Source of the DNA: Populus alba
Taxonomy: Eukaryota > Streptophyta > Magnoliopsida > Malpighiales > Salicaceae
Length of the DNA: 64,000 bases
Assembly (NCBI RefSeq): GCF_005239225.2
Contig: NC_133289.1
Coordinates: 2,177,501 to 2,241,500 of the forward strand
Direction: 5' to 3'
Positions within the stretch are counted from its first letter, which is position 1, and every line of letters starts with the position of its first letter. Both the position numbers and the translations under genes were made by a program. Below the pieces are notes generated by a model, which searched no databases, was not told the origin of the DNA, and saw only the letters and a program-made list of their open reading frames with translations. This document shows, piece by piece, positions 1 to 11,899 of this stretch.

Positions 1-475
1 GGTTTAATTAGCAGAAAGTCATTTACCAGTCTCAGACTGTCAAAACCTCAGTCAGCTGCAAAAAAGCAAAGATGAATTTGTATTTTGATACTTCATAGTG
101 TTATTCATTAAAGGGTCGACGAAAAAGATAAATCTCTTCGAGAAGAACGAATCGACTTCCATACCATAATTAATTCCAGTTTGGATTCATAACCTGTAAT
201 AGAAAAGTTGAGAATAACCTGTGAGAAAAAAGTCTTTGCAATTTCCTGGCACGCCGGCATTGCAGTGTTCAGTCACAAAGAAGGGGATCATAGTGCAAGT
301 CAAACAAAGCGATAAAGTTAAATAAATCCATCACTTGTCCACCAATGGAAATATTCCTTACATGATATATTCCCATTTTCCTCATCACTTACAAGGGCCC
401 ATTCATGGACAAACAACAGAAGCTCGCCACATATCCATCATGGCAGTTCAATACATGTGTAACCTTAACATCAAA

Positions 476-2306
476 TCATAATCTCTTTAAGCTCTTTTTT
501 CTTGCATCCATTTTCTTCTTCACTGCTTGAACTTTTGAAAGCCCTACATCTTTTTTCAACGTACTGGTTGTTGGTGCAGCAGCTGATCCACTAACTTCTG
601 TCTCGTGAATTGGACCTACAGCAGCTAGCTGATCCTGACTATTTCCTCCTTTGCTGGCCATCGTACAAGGGCCCAGTGGAGATTGCAATGGAACGGCGGC
701 ACTAACAGCTGCATTCTTTTGGTCACCGTTATTAAGAACTGAAGTGTTGCTCTGATCAACATTAAGAGCTGTAGTTGATTCTGAAATGGCTCCAGACTTG
801 AACTTAGGTTTTGGCTTTGCATGGATTCCAGTATAAATCCTGAGAACAAGTTTGCAATCACACATTAGTCATCAACAACATAGTTTTCATTCCAAGATGA
901 AACCATGTAACTTGTTAACTTTCTAATGTTCCTCTTTGTCTTTAAGCAGTTTTCATTCCATAGGAGAAAAATAGGTTTTTTCTATTTTTAGAATGATGCA
1001 TTTTTTTTCAGATTCTTAAGCATTTTCCACAGTTTATTTGTTTGAGTGAACTGTCTCATGAAATCTAATTACAATAGCTTGTGAACTAGGAGATTTAAGA
1101 AGATGTGGTCTCTTAACACTGAAAAGATTGGCATCTTCATAATAATAGTTGCAAAGGTCCCATATAACCTGTTTAGATCCACTATCAGGTCTGTCCTAAC
1201 TAATAATGACTGCCATGGTATTTGATTAGTAAGATATGGGATGGATCACCTGGCATGTCTGGCATACTCTTCATAATTTTCAAGAAGCATCTTGCCAGCC
1301 TGTTCATTCAAAGCTGACTCTGGAAACGGTTCGATTAATAAACACCTCACTACCTGATATCAACAAGCTCAGAATATCAGTAAAACCAAATAAGAAGTCA
1401 AAATGAAAGTAGATGGATGAGACAAATAAGAGTCCCAATGGAACTTACCGTGAGAACATGGCGTAGTCCAAGACTTGGATTCCAATCCTTTTTAAGCGTA
1501 TTAACACAAATCTCACCATTAGAAGCAATATTTGGATGAAAAATCCTAGTCAGGAAGTAACCTGTAACATAAATGTTCAAAGGATTCACAAGCTAACAAA
1601 AGAAAATAACTCAAGAAAGGAAATTAAATCCGGAATGTAATATGAAGAAAGGCAGCCCTTGACTGCCCATTAGCAAAAAAGCTTCCTCTTCACAATTGGA
1701 AGTAAGCCCTTGAATTAAATTAAAATACATATCAGAAAATTTCAAGTCATATTAACAATGTGAATCCACAAACCTTTAGGAGGAGAGTGAGGAAAATCAT
1801 GAGATAATAACAGCTTCATGCGGAAAACACCATTTTCATATGGAGTCCCAGCTGCATGGCCAAAAATATACTTGAGTATAAACCCCAAACGAATATCTTA
1901 AAGGATGTAAATTTAGAAGGAAAAAGCTATGTGCCTGGGCCTTCAATATCAGCATATATGATCGAAAAATCATCATCGTTTACTCCCACTTTAATTCCCT
2001 CAGGTGGTGATTCATCAAGATTCTTCAGTTCCTTTGCAAGTTGTTTTATTACATTGGGTGGAAGATTTTCATTTGTTGCCTTCAAGAAAGATAGAGGTGA
2101 AACAATATAAGTAGCAGCCTTATTATCAAGCTTCACGGATAAACTCAATGCAAGTAAATATTTTCATCTAGGATTGCTCAGTGCTCTTCCAGATCCGAAG
2201 TAACTGGCATGTTTCCACCATCATACATGAATTTAAATTTGTTTCCTATTACAAACAGCTATGAATTTGTTGGGGAGCGGGGGGGGGTTGAAGATAAATT
2301 TACCAT
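476..2306 (-). CDS. UBC22: Ubiquitin-conjugating enzyme E2 22 (UBE2S-like)
   Basis: E2 enzyme of the UBE2S/UBC22 family, which accepts ubiquitin from E1 and extends ubiquitin chains; in animals this family works with the APC/C. Coding exons on the minus strand: 2304-2306, 1935-2079, 1774-1851, 1449-1561, 1250-1353 and 476-839, giving 268 aa. The UBC fold covers about residues 10-155. HPN is at 84-86 and the catalytic Cys is C94 in GEICVNTL. The tail is Ser/Thr/Ala-rich and ends in a Lys-rich stretch ([14 protein letters not shown]), as in UBE2S. The initiator ATG sits alone at the end of a leader exon, with the donor GTAAAT directly after it. The second codon (Ala) opens the next exon after acceptor TTGAAG. 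The intron after residue 49 appears to use a GC donor (CCCAG|GCACAT). Family assignment is firm; the exon edges are hand-placed but sum to a multiple of three. Confidence 0.9.
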
Positions 2307-4200
2307 GGCCACAGAAAGCGGATGCTTGCAAGGATGTTTGTTGCTCTTGCTGATATGAAATCAAAATTAAGAAACTGATGTTCCACAATCTTATCCAAAC
2401 TTCTTGCTGACAGTAACAAATAAGATATGACCTGTAAATAAGATCATCGCAGATAATTTTCAGAGAAAGAATTGAATACAGTTCTGTTCACATTATTTTC
2501 TGTGGAAAGAAGTACGAAAACCAAGGGTGTGTGCATCCATTCTCACACACAGAAATGAGATGAAATGAATTTAAAACCCCTGCAACAATGACCAGCTCCT
2601 AAACTCATATCCATGCAGTGAGCCTAGTTAATTCCTAAAGCTGAAAACATATAATCATCAGATGTGAACCAAGATGGTAATTCAAGCACTTTCGATTTGC
2701 AAAAAAACAGAGCACTCCTATTGACAATTGCAGGCACCATTGTAATCACTCACAGACCCAAAACACACCAATTACTTGCATGGTCTAAACTTTGAAAGCT
2801 CTAAATTTCTCACAACTTAAATGGTTTAAACTTTCAAGGTTCACATTCTGGCAGAAACTAAGCCAATAAAACATGTGCCTGTTTAAAAAGTAAAACTCAC
2901 ATTCCCACCTGTGGGCCCATGTGCCAAATAATTAGGATTCAGAGCTCCTACAAATCAATAAAATTCCAATAATCTAGTTATAAACACCTGCCAGTCTAAA
3001 AAATTTCCAATTCATGGAAACCTGATTGGAAACCCAGACTTTCTCACCACCTTTTCAGTTCTCAAGCAGGGAAAAAAGAACCCAGATAACCAATACTTGT
3101 ACTCTTAAGCTTAATTTAGAGAAACAAGAAATTCAATAAGAGATGAAGGTTTCAAGCAGAGCTTCATAATTCCTGAATCTACAAATGCCAAAAGTTCAAA
3201 GAACCAACTGCGCCAAAATTACAACGCCATAAAATTGAATCCTGCATTAGCTAATCACAATTCCCATTTGAATCTACAAAAGCCAGCACTTCAAAGAACC
3301 AACTGCGCCAAAATTATAAAATGCCATGAAATTGAATCCTCCATTAGCTAATAACAATCTGCTGTAATCTGCACAGGCACAAGCCTGTACTTTTAAAATA
3401 CAGGCGACCCCAAAATCTTACAAATGCACAAAATTGCTTTCCCACACCTTGATCTTCTCATGAGTTTTGAAAAGGATGACCAGTTTAGAGACTTAAATCA
3501 AAAAATTGAGCAACATATATCAATTACAAAGACAAACAGTTTAAGGGCTGAATCCAAACCCTAAACAAGATAAACAGCCAGAATAAACCCATTAGTTGAA
3601 ACCTGCAACACAAATCCCTAAACCCTAGAAAAACACCATACACAACCCGATCAAGAACTTACCCACTTAACAAGATCAAAGAAAACGAATGAAAACTTTC
3701 AACTCCAAAGGTCAACACCAAAACCAAGCATTGCAAATAACCCAATTACATAAATCAAAGAAATGAACCTGAGATATCCCAAACAAAACAAAACCACAAA
3801 AACCCATCTCACAAAATTAACTAAACATAACACCACACCTCATAACTCTCCAAAGAATCCATCACATTCCAAGAAAGCAATCAAATTTATATTAAAAAAA
3901 AAAATAGCAAAGAAGTAAAGAATCAAGTTACTAACCAAATAAAAAAACAAAACTTTAACTTTGTAATCAACAAGAATTATCAAAAACTAATCATATTCAC
4001 TTTAAAAACTGATCAATCAACCAAACTTAAAAAGAAGAAGAAGAATCAATTAAACTTCAAAAGCAGCAAAACCAAGATGGGTAATTTACCTTATCTTCTT
4101 CTCCTTCAAGAGGGAGAGAGAGGAAGGTGAACTTTATGCAAATACAATATACAGTGAGAGAGCGATCTCTCCTTGTAATCAATGATTGATTGGTGAATTT
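2307..4200 (-). other. 5' leader of UBC22 with leader introns
   Basis: Upstream of the UBC22 start codon, a non-coding exon segment spans about 2307-2431 (acceptor TTTACAG at 2432). A first leader exon begins near 4200 and ends at a good donor (AAG|GTAAAT) near 4090. A leader intron of about 1.66 kb lies between them. It contains a short local duplication: the phrase GAACCAACTGCGCCAAAATTA occurs near 3200 and again near 3297, each followed by a similar context. The transcription start was not located. Confidence 0.55.
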
Positions 4201-7200
4201 TAGAGATGGAGAGATTTTCTTTTTTATTGCTAGTATTTATTTATATGCAAACAAAAGAAATACAAAAATAAAAAAATAAAAACTTTTCGAAAATTTAAGC
4301 AAATAAAATATTTGTAATAATTAACGTGTCTCTAGACAAGATGCAGAAGATTTATAGAAGTTAGGTGGAGACTAGTCCCACGCGCCGGGTTCGTAGTGCG
4401 GTTCGTTGTGTGAAGGGATATCTCAGGTTCATTTAGAAACATAGCTATAAACCTGGCTCGGGTTGGCAGACGAGCACCCCACTGACCCCACAATTATAAA
4501 ACTTGATTTGAAGATCGGCTAGTTCACGTCATATGTTCAGATATTTAATCTGTGTCAATCTATTTTTTTTTAAATCATGATATTATTATTTTGAATAAAA
4601 AATAATTTTTTTTTTAAATCCAACAAGTTAAGTATTAAGTTTTACTTCACATCGACCTAGATTTCTGACCAGATCAAGATATATCAATGTACTAATCCAT
4701 TCTTTCTTTAACCTAGATAGGTTCAAACTCTAGGGTGGTTAGGGTATACATCGACTTGGATTTTTAGCCAAGTTAAGCTACATCAATGTCTTAATTTATT
4801 TTTTAACATAAATAGATCAAGGTCCTGGATTAATCTATCCAGATTTCATAACTATAATTGATCTTAAATCTAATTAAATTATATTTTTAGATTAATTTTG
4901 ATTTTTAATCGAATTATATCAAGTTAATATATTAACTTTTTTTTTAACCCAACTATCCAAGTTTTAAATTAGCGCATCAAAGTTTCATAACTATAACTAA
5001 TCCTAAGCTGCATTGGAATTATATTTTATATCAAATTGTTCTTGGCAAAACAATGACATTTTAGGCATTATAAAAATAAAAACTATTATTAACCCATTAT
5101 CCACGAGATGATTCACGACCAGAGTTGAAGTTGGGTCTTATAAACTAAGGATTGAACTAATGGGGCTCGCGCGTGTTGTGTATTCTGTTTGTGGGCGAGT
5201 GAAAAAGGTTATAGTTTTGTAATTTCTTAAAATCAACCTGACATCTGCTGCCCTAATCGAGTCATTAGTTTTTTATTTTATTTATATCTTCTTGGTGCTA
5301 ATTGATAAGTTGAATGACAAATGTAGCCTCCCACATGGAAGATTATTATTCTTTGGTATAAAAATTAATTTCCCTCTCTATTTTCTGAAGATATAGTTTT
5401 TAGGCAAGAATAGATTTTAATAAAATTAAAATGAGTTGAAAAGAAATATTTCACATGCAAGTAAATTACAATTTTTTTTAGAACTTTTCTTAATTGTTAA
5501 ATTCATATTAATCACAAGCAAGCAAAATTAAGATTTGTTTTCTTTTAAAATGTATATTATATTGAGTATTATTTCAATAAATATGTATCCATAGATAAAA
5601 GGATGATAATGTAAGTGTTCATGCTTTGTATTATACAATTCTTTTCTTCAATATTTATGAGTTAGGAATATATTTAGCTTTGTAGTTTTTTATTTTTTAT
5701 TCTTTCTCTTACACTTTATAGTTAAATATTATTCAAGTTCTTAATTATAATGCTGAGGAATGATATTAATAATATTGTCATTATATTATTCATTTTTCTT
5801 AGTAATTTTATTTTAATCTTGAATGAATTTATTGAAGAAAAAAATCAATAAATTATTATTATTATTATGTTAAAAAAATCAATTATATAATACAAGAAAA
5901 AAAAAAAAGAAGCAAGAGGAGCACCCGCGATCAAACAAAATGGGAAGGCAAGACCAGTGGTTTAAGAGGCAGAGCAAGGGCAATTGAGTCATATCATGTG
6001 TAGAGCCCGAAATTAAAGAGGACCCTTTTTGAAATGCGAGTTAGGTGGGCGTTGAAGTCTATTAACATGTCGGAGCTGCGGGTCCCACAAAATATTTTTT
6101 ATTTAATTTGATTTGGGGCCCACTTTAATTTTGATTTTTTTTCAGCTCAGGCCTTCCTAGGCTGGTGTGAATATGTGACCGTTAGATTGTCATCGTCCTC
6201 GACTAGCCGTTAGCCTGCGCTAGTTATCAAAAAAATATATTTAAAATCAAAAAAATATATTAATATTTTTTATTTTGTATTTAAAATAAAAAAAACTATA
6301 TTAAAGTTATTTTTTTTAATATTTTGTATTTAAAAATATATTAAAATAATATTTATTTTTTATTTTTAAAAATTTATTTTTAATACAAGTAAATCTAAAA
6401 AAATTAATTTAAAATAAAAAATATTTTTTAACTATAAAATGATATTGTTTTAGATATAATGCATGCCTCGAATTATGTATAATGACTGTGATTTCAAGTT
6501 TAATTATTTAAAATCTATTTATTCTAGTAACTATATTATTAGGATTGGGTTCGGTGGATAGATTAATAATATACGTTGTCTAGGCATGGATGGAGTTTAG
6601 GAAGGGTGGTTTGTACAAAATTCCAAAATCATGTCTATGATTGTAAAAAATGAGGGGATAGTGCTATTTGTTTTTGTATTGTAAATATACTTTTAACAAA
6701 ATTTTAAATATTTTTATTTCTTTTTTTTAAATTAATATTTTTTAGTGTTTTTATACCATTTTGATACGCTGATATTAAAAATATTTTTTAAAAAATAAAA
6801 AATATTACTTTAATGCATTTTTAAATGAAAAATACTTTAAAAAACAACTATAGCCACACTCTCAAACACCCCCTTAATTAAGTAACGATACATGTTTTTG
6901 TGTCAACTCATTTTATCTAAATGAGTTTTTTATATATATAATTTACTTTTAATTTTTTTTAACATTAAGTTAATATTTTGTTAGATATTTTTAAATGATT
7001 TTGATGAATTAATATAAAAAATATTATTTTAATATATTTTTAATTAAAATTGTTTTAAAAAAACATCTTCTACCATAACACTAAACACACTATGAACAAC
7101 AGACAACTAATTAAAACAAAATGTTTCTTAATTATTTGTTTTTATGTTGATTGTTGCCTTTTGTTCATAAAAATTCATATATTAAGATAAAGTGAAATAA

Positions 7201-8400
7201 CATATAACATAGTTTGAGTATGATTGCAACATTACCCACTAAAATATGATATTCTTGGAAATAGTTTATCAATTTTAAAATATTTGATTTTGTTTCCTTC
7301 ATGCTAATTCATGGCTAGAAACATTGAACATGGATGGATTGGCTTTGCTTTTCTTGCAACACAATGCAAACGCAACATTTAATAGTCTTTGTATGATTTT
7401 CATGGCCATTGACTTTAATCTACACTAAGAAATTAGGCATTGTTGCTAATCTATGGAGGCAATCATATAACTCTTGCTTGTGATGGTTTTGGTTTCTGTA
7501 TGATTTGGTTTTTGCTTTTGGTGTTTCTTTAGTGCCTCGATGGAGGCTTTACATGATTATTAGCAGCGTTAAAAGCTTTAAGTATGGATTAGAAATTCAT
7601 TATGTTTCTTAAAATTTTAATTTTTTTTATTGATTTTTTTTAATATTTTTTTATTATTTTGATGTTCCGGTGCCAGCATTAAAAGCTTTAAGTATGTCTT
7701 GGAATTGTGTTCTAAATTATGTTTTTTAAATTTTTGATTTTTTTTATCAAAATTTTTTTTTAATGTTTTTTATCATTTTGATGTGCTGGTACCAGTATTA
7801 AAAGCTTTAGAACTTGTTTGGAATTGCATTTTAAATGACATTTCTTTAAATTTTAATTTTTTTTCTTAAAATTATATTTTTGGATTGTTTTAATGGGTCT
7901 ATGACAACATTAAAAGCTTTAGTGTTTGTTTGGAATTGTGTTCTAAATGATATTTTTCTAAATTTTATTTTTTTTTGTTTAAAAATATTTTTTTATTTTT
8001 TTTGGATCGTTTCAATGTGCTGGTATCGAAAATAATTTTTTAAAAATAAAAAAAATATTTTAATATATTTTTAAATAAAAAATATTTTAAAAAACAATAA
8101 CTACGCAGTTAAAACCTATTTTCATTTGCCTCGCTGGAAGGTACACTCATTCCATTAAGTGCCTATTTATTACTTCTTCATCTGCGTTTCAAATTGTATT
8201 TTAAGTAAAAAATCATCATTTTTTTTACTTAAACTATAATTTTCACCACGTAAACAAACTTGACTTTTGGTTGAGTATGTAAATGACCATTTACTCTTTT
8301 CAAAATGCCTTTGCATCAAGATGCCCTGAATCCTTTCACCTTTTATAGTCTTTGAACCTCAAATATTTTATTGTTTTCTTTCTTAATTTATTGGTAATAA
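4201..8400. other. AT-rich intergenic region with degenerate repeats
   Basis: No gene is visible. The DNA is AT-rich with many homopolymer runs. 4380-5220 and 5920-6220 carry GC-richer patches that look like decayed dispersed repeats. Around 6655-6875 and 6930-7095 are copies of an AT-rich family whose recurring core is 'gatatgctgatattaaaaa', followed by 'aatatatttttaa' and then A-rich sequence. The same core recurs near 8835-9055, 21515-21665 and 37680-37840, and in reverse orientation near 9235-9425 and 54060-54300. The ends are not clean enough to classify it. Confidence 0.5.
7565..8110. repeat. Diverged tandem repeat, about four units of 110-120 bp
   Basis: The motif 'ttaaaagcttta' recurs at about 7568, 7679, 7798 and 7910. 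Each time it is followed by a 'ttggaattgtgttctaaat'-like phrase, a T-rich block and a 'ttttgatgtgctggta'-like phrase. Spacing is 110-120 bp. The last unit runs into the AT-rich dispersed-repeat core ending near 8100. This looks like tandem amplification of part of that dispersed repeat. Confidence 0.6.
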
Positions 8401-8602
8401 TTTTTTTTTTTTTTAGTTTAACGTGGATGTTCGGATCAGCTTGCGCGTACCTCGACTAATCCCACGGGCCCTGAAGTTAACGACCATGTAAGCCTCCAGT
8501 GGCAATCATATGAGCAACTTCAGAGCTTGAACCTGAGACCACAAAGGGAGCAAACCTCTTGGTCCCAAGCTTTTACCACTGGGCCACCACCTAGATGGTT
8601 AA
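8401..8602 (-). mobile_element. SINE insertion (Salicaceae-type), minus orientation
   Basis: A block of about 200 bp of higher GC content reads on the minus strand as a tRNA-derived SINE. Box A is TGGCCCAGTGG (8576-8586), box B is GGTTCAAGCTC (8523-8533), and the 3' A-tail appears as T's at 8402-8415. Flanking direct repeats TGGTAATAAT at 8392-8401 and 8603-8612 are a target-site duplication. The 3' half shares the phrase 'cagcttgcgcg', then 'cgactaatcccacgg', with the element at 34.15 kb. That SINEs of this kind are known from Salicaceae is background knowledge; the exact family was not checked. Confidence 0.8.
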
Positions 8603-8612
8603 TGGTAATAAT

Positions 8613-9642
8613 ATTCTTGAATTAATTTATATGTCAATTTATATTAATTTTTTATTTGAATTATTTTAAAAATATAATTTTTATATCAGTATGATATGTT
8701 CAAAATAATCTAGTGAATCGTTTTAGATGTTGATTTCAAAAGATTAAAGAAGGTAGCATATCTCCTTGATTAGCAAGTTAGTCTCCATATATGAGCATGT
8801 GCATGAAACTCAATTCACCTTCCAGCTAGTTTAACACAGTTAGGGTATGTGTCTTTTTGTTTTTGTATTTTAAAAATATTTAAAAAAAATTAATTTTTTT
8901 AATTTTTTTTTAAATTAATTTTTTTTATTATTTTCATATAATTTTGATATGCTAATATAAAAAATAATTATAAAAAATTAATATTTCAATACATTTCCGA
9001 TCAATAAACATTTTAAAAAATAATCATTACTATATTTCTAAATGCTCTTTAAATAAACTTAACAAAGTCAATGTTATTTTTATTTTAATTAAACTTTAAC
9101 TCAGTTCAAGTTATATTTCAAAGTTATTTTTTTGTTTATTGAAGTAGTGGAAGAAATTCACAAAAAGAAAATTTTGAACATTACATTACATGCAACAAAT
9201 TAAATCAATAAAATGTGATTTCATTTTTTTATTATTATTTGGGAGTATGATTGTGATTATTTTTTAAAATATATTTTATATTAAAATGCATCAAAATGAT
9301 GTTTTTTTTATTTTAAAAAAATTATTTTTAAGATTAATGCATCAAAACGATCCAAAAAATATATATAAAAAATTAATTTTTAGAATTTTTTTTTTTGAAT
9401 TTTTGTAGAACCCAAACGGTGCGTTACCTGTAACTGAAATTCAATTAATTAAAAGAGTGCACGTTGCAACCTCCAAACCTAACCACGAAATGGTAGCTAG
9501 GACCTTAAACTTGGTGGTAGGTAGCAACTAACACGACCATCTCCTTTACAAAAAGGCCCGCCACAGCATTACTCTAACTTCATAACCATTACTGTGACCT
9601 TCTTGCTTGCTGATTCAATAAGTGACTGAGAAAACTACATAA
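8613..9642. other. Intergenic DNA upstream of the FSH1-like hydrolase
   Basis: AT-rich sequence with two more copies of the dispersed AT-rich repeat: forward at about 8835-9055 and reverse at about 9235-9425. The last 200 bp (from about 9430) are less AT-rich and presumably hold the promoter and leader of the hydrolase gene. No clear TATA box was chosen. Confidence 0.45.
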
Positions 9643-11652
9643 ATGGCAACATCCCAAGATGAAAAGAAGATGAAGATACTATGTCTCCATGGATTTAGGA
9701 CCAGTGGAAGTTTTCTTCAAAGGCAAATTAGCAAGTGGGATCCTTCCATTTTTTCTCAGTTTGACTTGGTATGTAACACTCTAATCATTGATCATGTAGC
9801 TAGACATTATTGCAAACATTTTACGATCTCATCGGTTGGAGATGTGTAGCCATAGTTACAATCCGAATTTTAACAGAGAAAAGTCGGCATAGGAGAGGGA
9901 AAGTAGTGTTTGTTGCCTAAGAAAATAATAGAAGACCATAGTATTGGTTTGGTCGTGAATCAGATTCGTGTAATAATTTATGGGATTACGCTCAAATACT
10001 GGGGAATACTAATTTTGAACTGGTAATACACCATCATTCAGGATTTTCCAGACGGAGTATTTCCTGCTGGAGGCAAATCTGAAATTGAAGGCATTTTCCC
10101 ACCGCCATACTTTGAGTGGTTCCAGTTCGACAAGGTATGCTAGGATCTCTCCTCTTTTGGGACAAGCAAGATGATATGCCATGGGAAAAGAAAATCATTG
10201 ATAAGATTTCCTTTCCAGGCTCCAAATTTTATATACAAGTATCAGTAAACGCTAATATTTGGAGTTTCAACCTGCAGGACTTTACAGAGTATACAAACCT
10301 TGAAGAATGCATCTCTTATTTGTGTGAATACATCACAACTAGAGGTCCTTTTGATGGTTTTCTCGGCTTCTCTCAGGCATGTATCCATATCAAACTTATT
10401 AAACCCGGCTTGAACCATCACCCGGCTCAAGGCTTGGGTCATGAGCTGAACCGAGTCATTTCATAATCAACACAAGTCAATTAAAACAATGATATTTTTG
10501 TCAGCTACAAGTTGATTTTTTTAAAACCTGGCCTGGTTCAAGGACCGGGTCTCGGGTGGACTTGCTGGGCAGGTCGGGTTTAATAAATGTGATCCATGTT
10601 CTTCTATTTGACCCGTACATCTAGTTTTCCTCTTTTTTTTTTATCAAGTCCCTTCTCTTTTCTTCAGGGTGCCACACTCTCAGCCCTGCTACTTGGCTAC
10701 CAAGCTCAGGTATGTAAACTTTTTTGCTTTCTAGATTGTTTCGGGGCCTTGATAATATCATGTGGGACAATGAAAAGGGCAAATTTTGTGATGAAACAGG
10801 GAAAAGTATTGAAGGATCATCCACCCTTTAAACTGTTTGTGTCGGTATCAGGGTCCAAATTCAGAGATCCAAGCATATGTGATGTTGCCTATAAAGACAC
10901 CATCAAGGTAAAGTCAGTCCACTTTATAGGAGCCAAAGATTGGTTGAAAGAACCTTCAGAGGAGCTCGCCACTGCCTTTGACAGCCCTCTCATCATAAGA
11001 CATCCACAGGGCCATACTGTTCCTAGACTTGGTAGGTTATGATACTTAATTTTTAACCCTAATTAAATTTCTTCGAAAATACTCGACCATGTCAGCTTTT
11101 CAAAACTTCCAGTTCAATGCTGCATTGTTATGCTCATAGTCATTTTACCTGTCCTGGCCCGTGGGTTGATTAAAAAAATATGTGATTCTCTGACTTCTGG
11201 TGAAACTCGGTTGACCTCACCGAGTTGTTTTATGACCTGGTTGACTTGAACAAACCCGTCTAAAACCTGGCCGGATCAACTTCAAGATTTCTTTAAAAAT
11301 AACAAAATGAATGATTGACCTGAACAATCCTCTAACGAGGTTTGACAACTATGATTATGGTTGTAATTGCTATATAAATAATTGAAGTGATTTTGGTTGC
11401 ATGATCAGTATTTTATGTTGCAACACAGATGAGGCAGCCACGGAGCAGCTACGTGCTTGGACCACAGAAATCCTCAGTCACAATAACAAAATTCTAAAAG
11501 GGGAAAATCATGAACTGGAGAATGGAGAAACTAAAGTGGACGATGAAGAAAAAAAGCCAGAAGAGGTCTCTAACAAGATCGATACTGCTCAAGTTCAGCA
11601 GGATGGAATTGGCATTGAACTAAAGAGAGAAGTTGAAGCTGTGAAAGCCTGA
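9643..11652 (+). CDS. FSH1/OVCA2-family serine hydrolase
   Basis: Alpha/beta hydrolase of the FSH1 (serine hydrolase, OVCA2-like) family, probably a small cytosolic esterase; the substrate is not deducible. Exons: 9643-9768, 10042-10134, 10278-10376, 10668-10709, 10800-11031 and 11429-11652, giving 271 aa. The N-terminus has the family's KILCLHGFRTSG strand and oxyanion region. The nucleophile elbow GFSQG puts Ser at residue 105. The probable acid is Asp167 in GAKDWL and the His is His192 in HPQGHTVP. The C-terminal 50 residues are a Lys/Glu-rich, probably disordered tail. Intron 3 interrupts the nucleophile elbow (GFSQ|GA) and uses a GC donor (CAG|GCATGT). Introns 3 and 5 and the 3' region contain fragments of one dispersed repeat. 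Confidence 0.88.
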
Positions 11653-11850
11653 AAGCATCAGAAGCAAATAGCAGGCAATAAAAGGGCAACCATGTTTAGC
11701 CCTGTAATGGTTATAATATATATTTTTTTCTTGGCATTGTCCCAGCTGAGTTTGGGTGTGTCAACCGAGTCACTAAAAATCTAGTAAGGTCGATCGAGTT
11801 TTACCAGCTCAATGTTTTATTCGGTTTAACTAAAAACCTGGCGCAGATGC
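10385..11850. repeat. Three fragments of a dispersed repeat in and after the hydrolase gene
   Basis: Three segments share the vocabulary 'aaaacctggc(c)', 'ggttgacc', 'cgagt' and 'ggtcgggt': about 10390-10590 (intron 3), 11150-11350 (intron 5) and 11740-11850 (3' flank). They are too diverged to define ends or target-site duplications. They look like decayed copies of one GC-richer transposon family that also appears near 4400-4700 and 45735-45765. Confidence 0.4.
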
Positions 11851-11899
11851 AGAAGCAGCAGAACTATACTGTTCAGACAGTGGGACAAGAGCCAGGAAG

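Noticed and set aside
4201..8400. Weak open frames and short GC-rich patches as candidate genes
   Set aside because: All frames are short, lack recognisable motifs and splice partners, and lie in repeat-like DNA.
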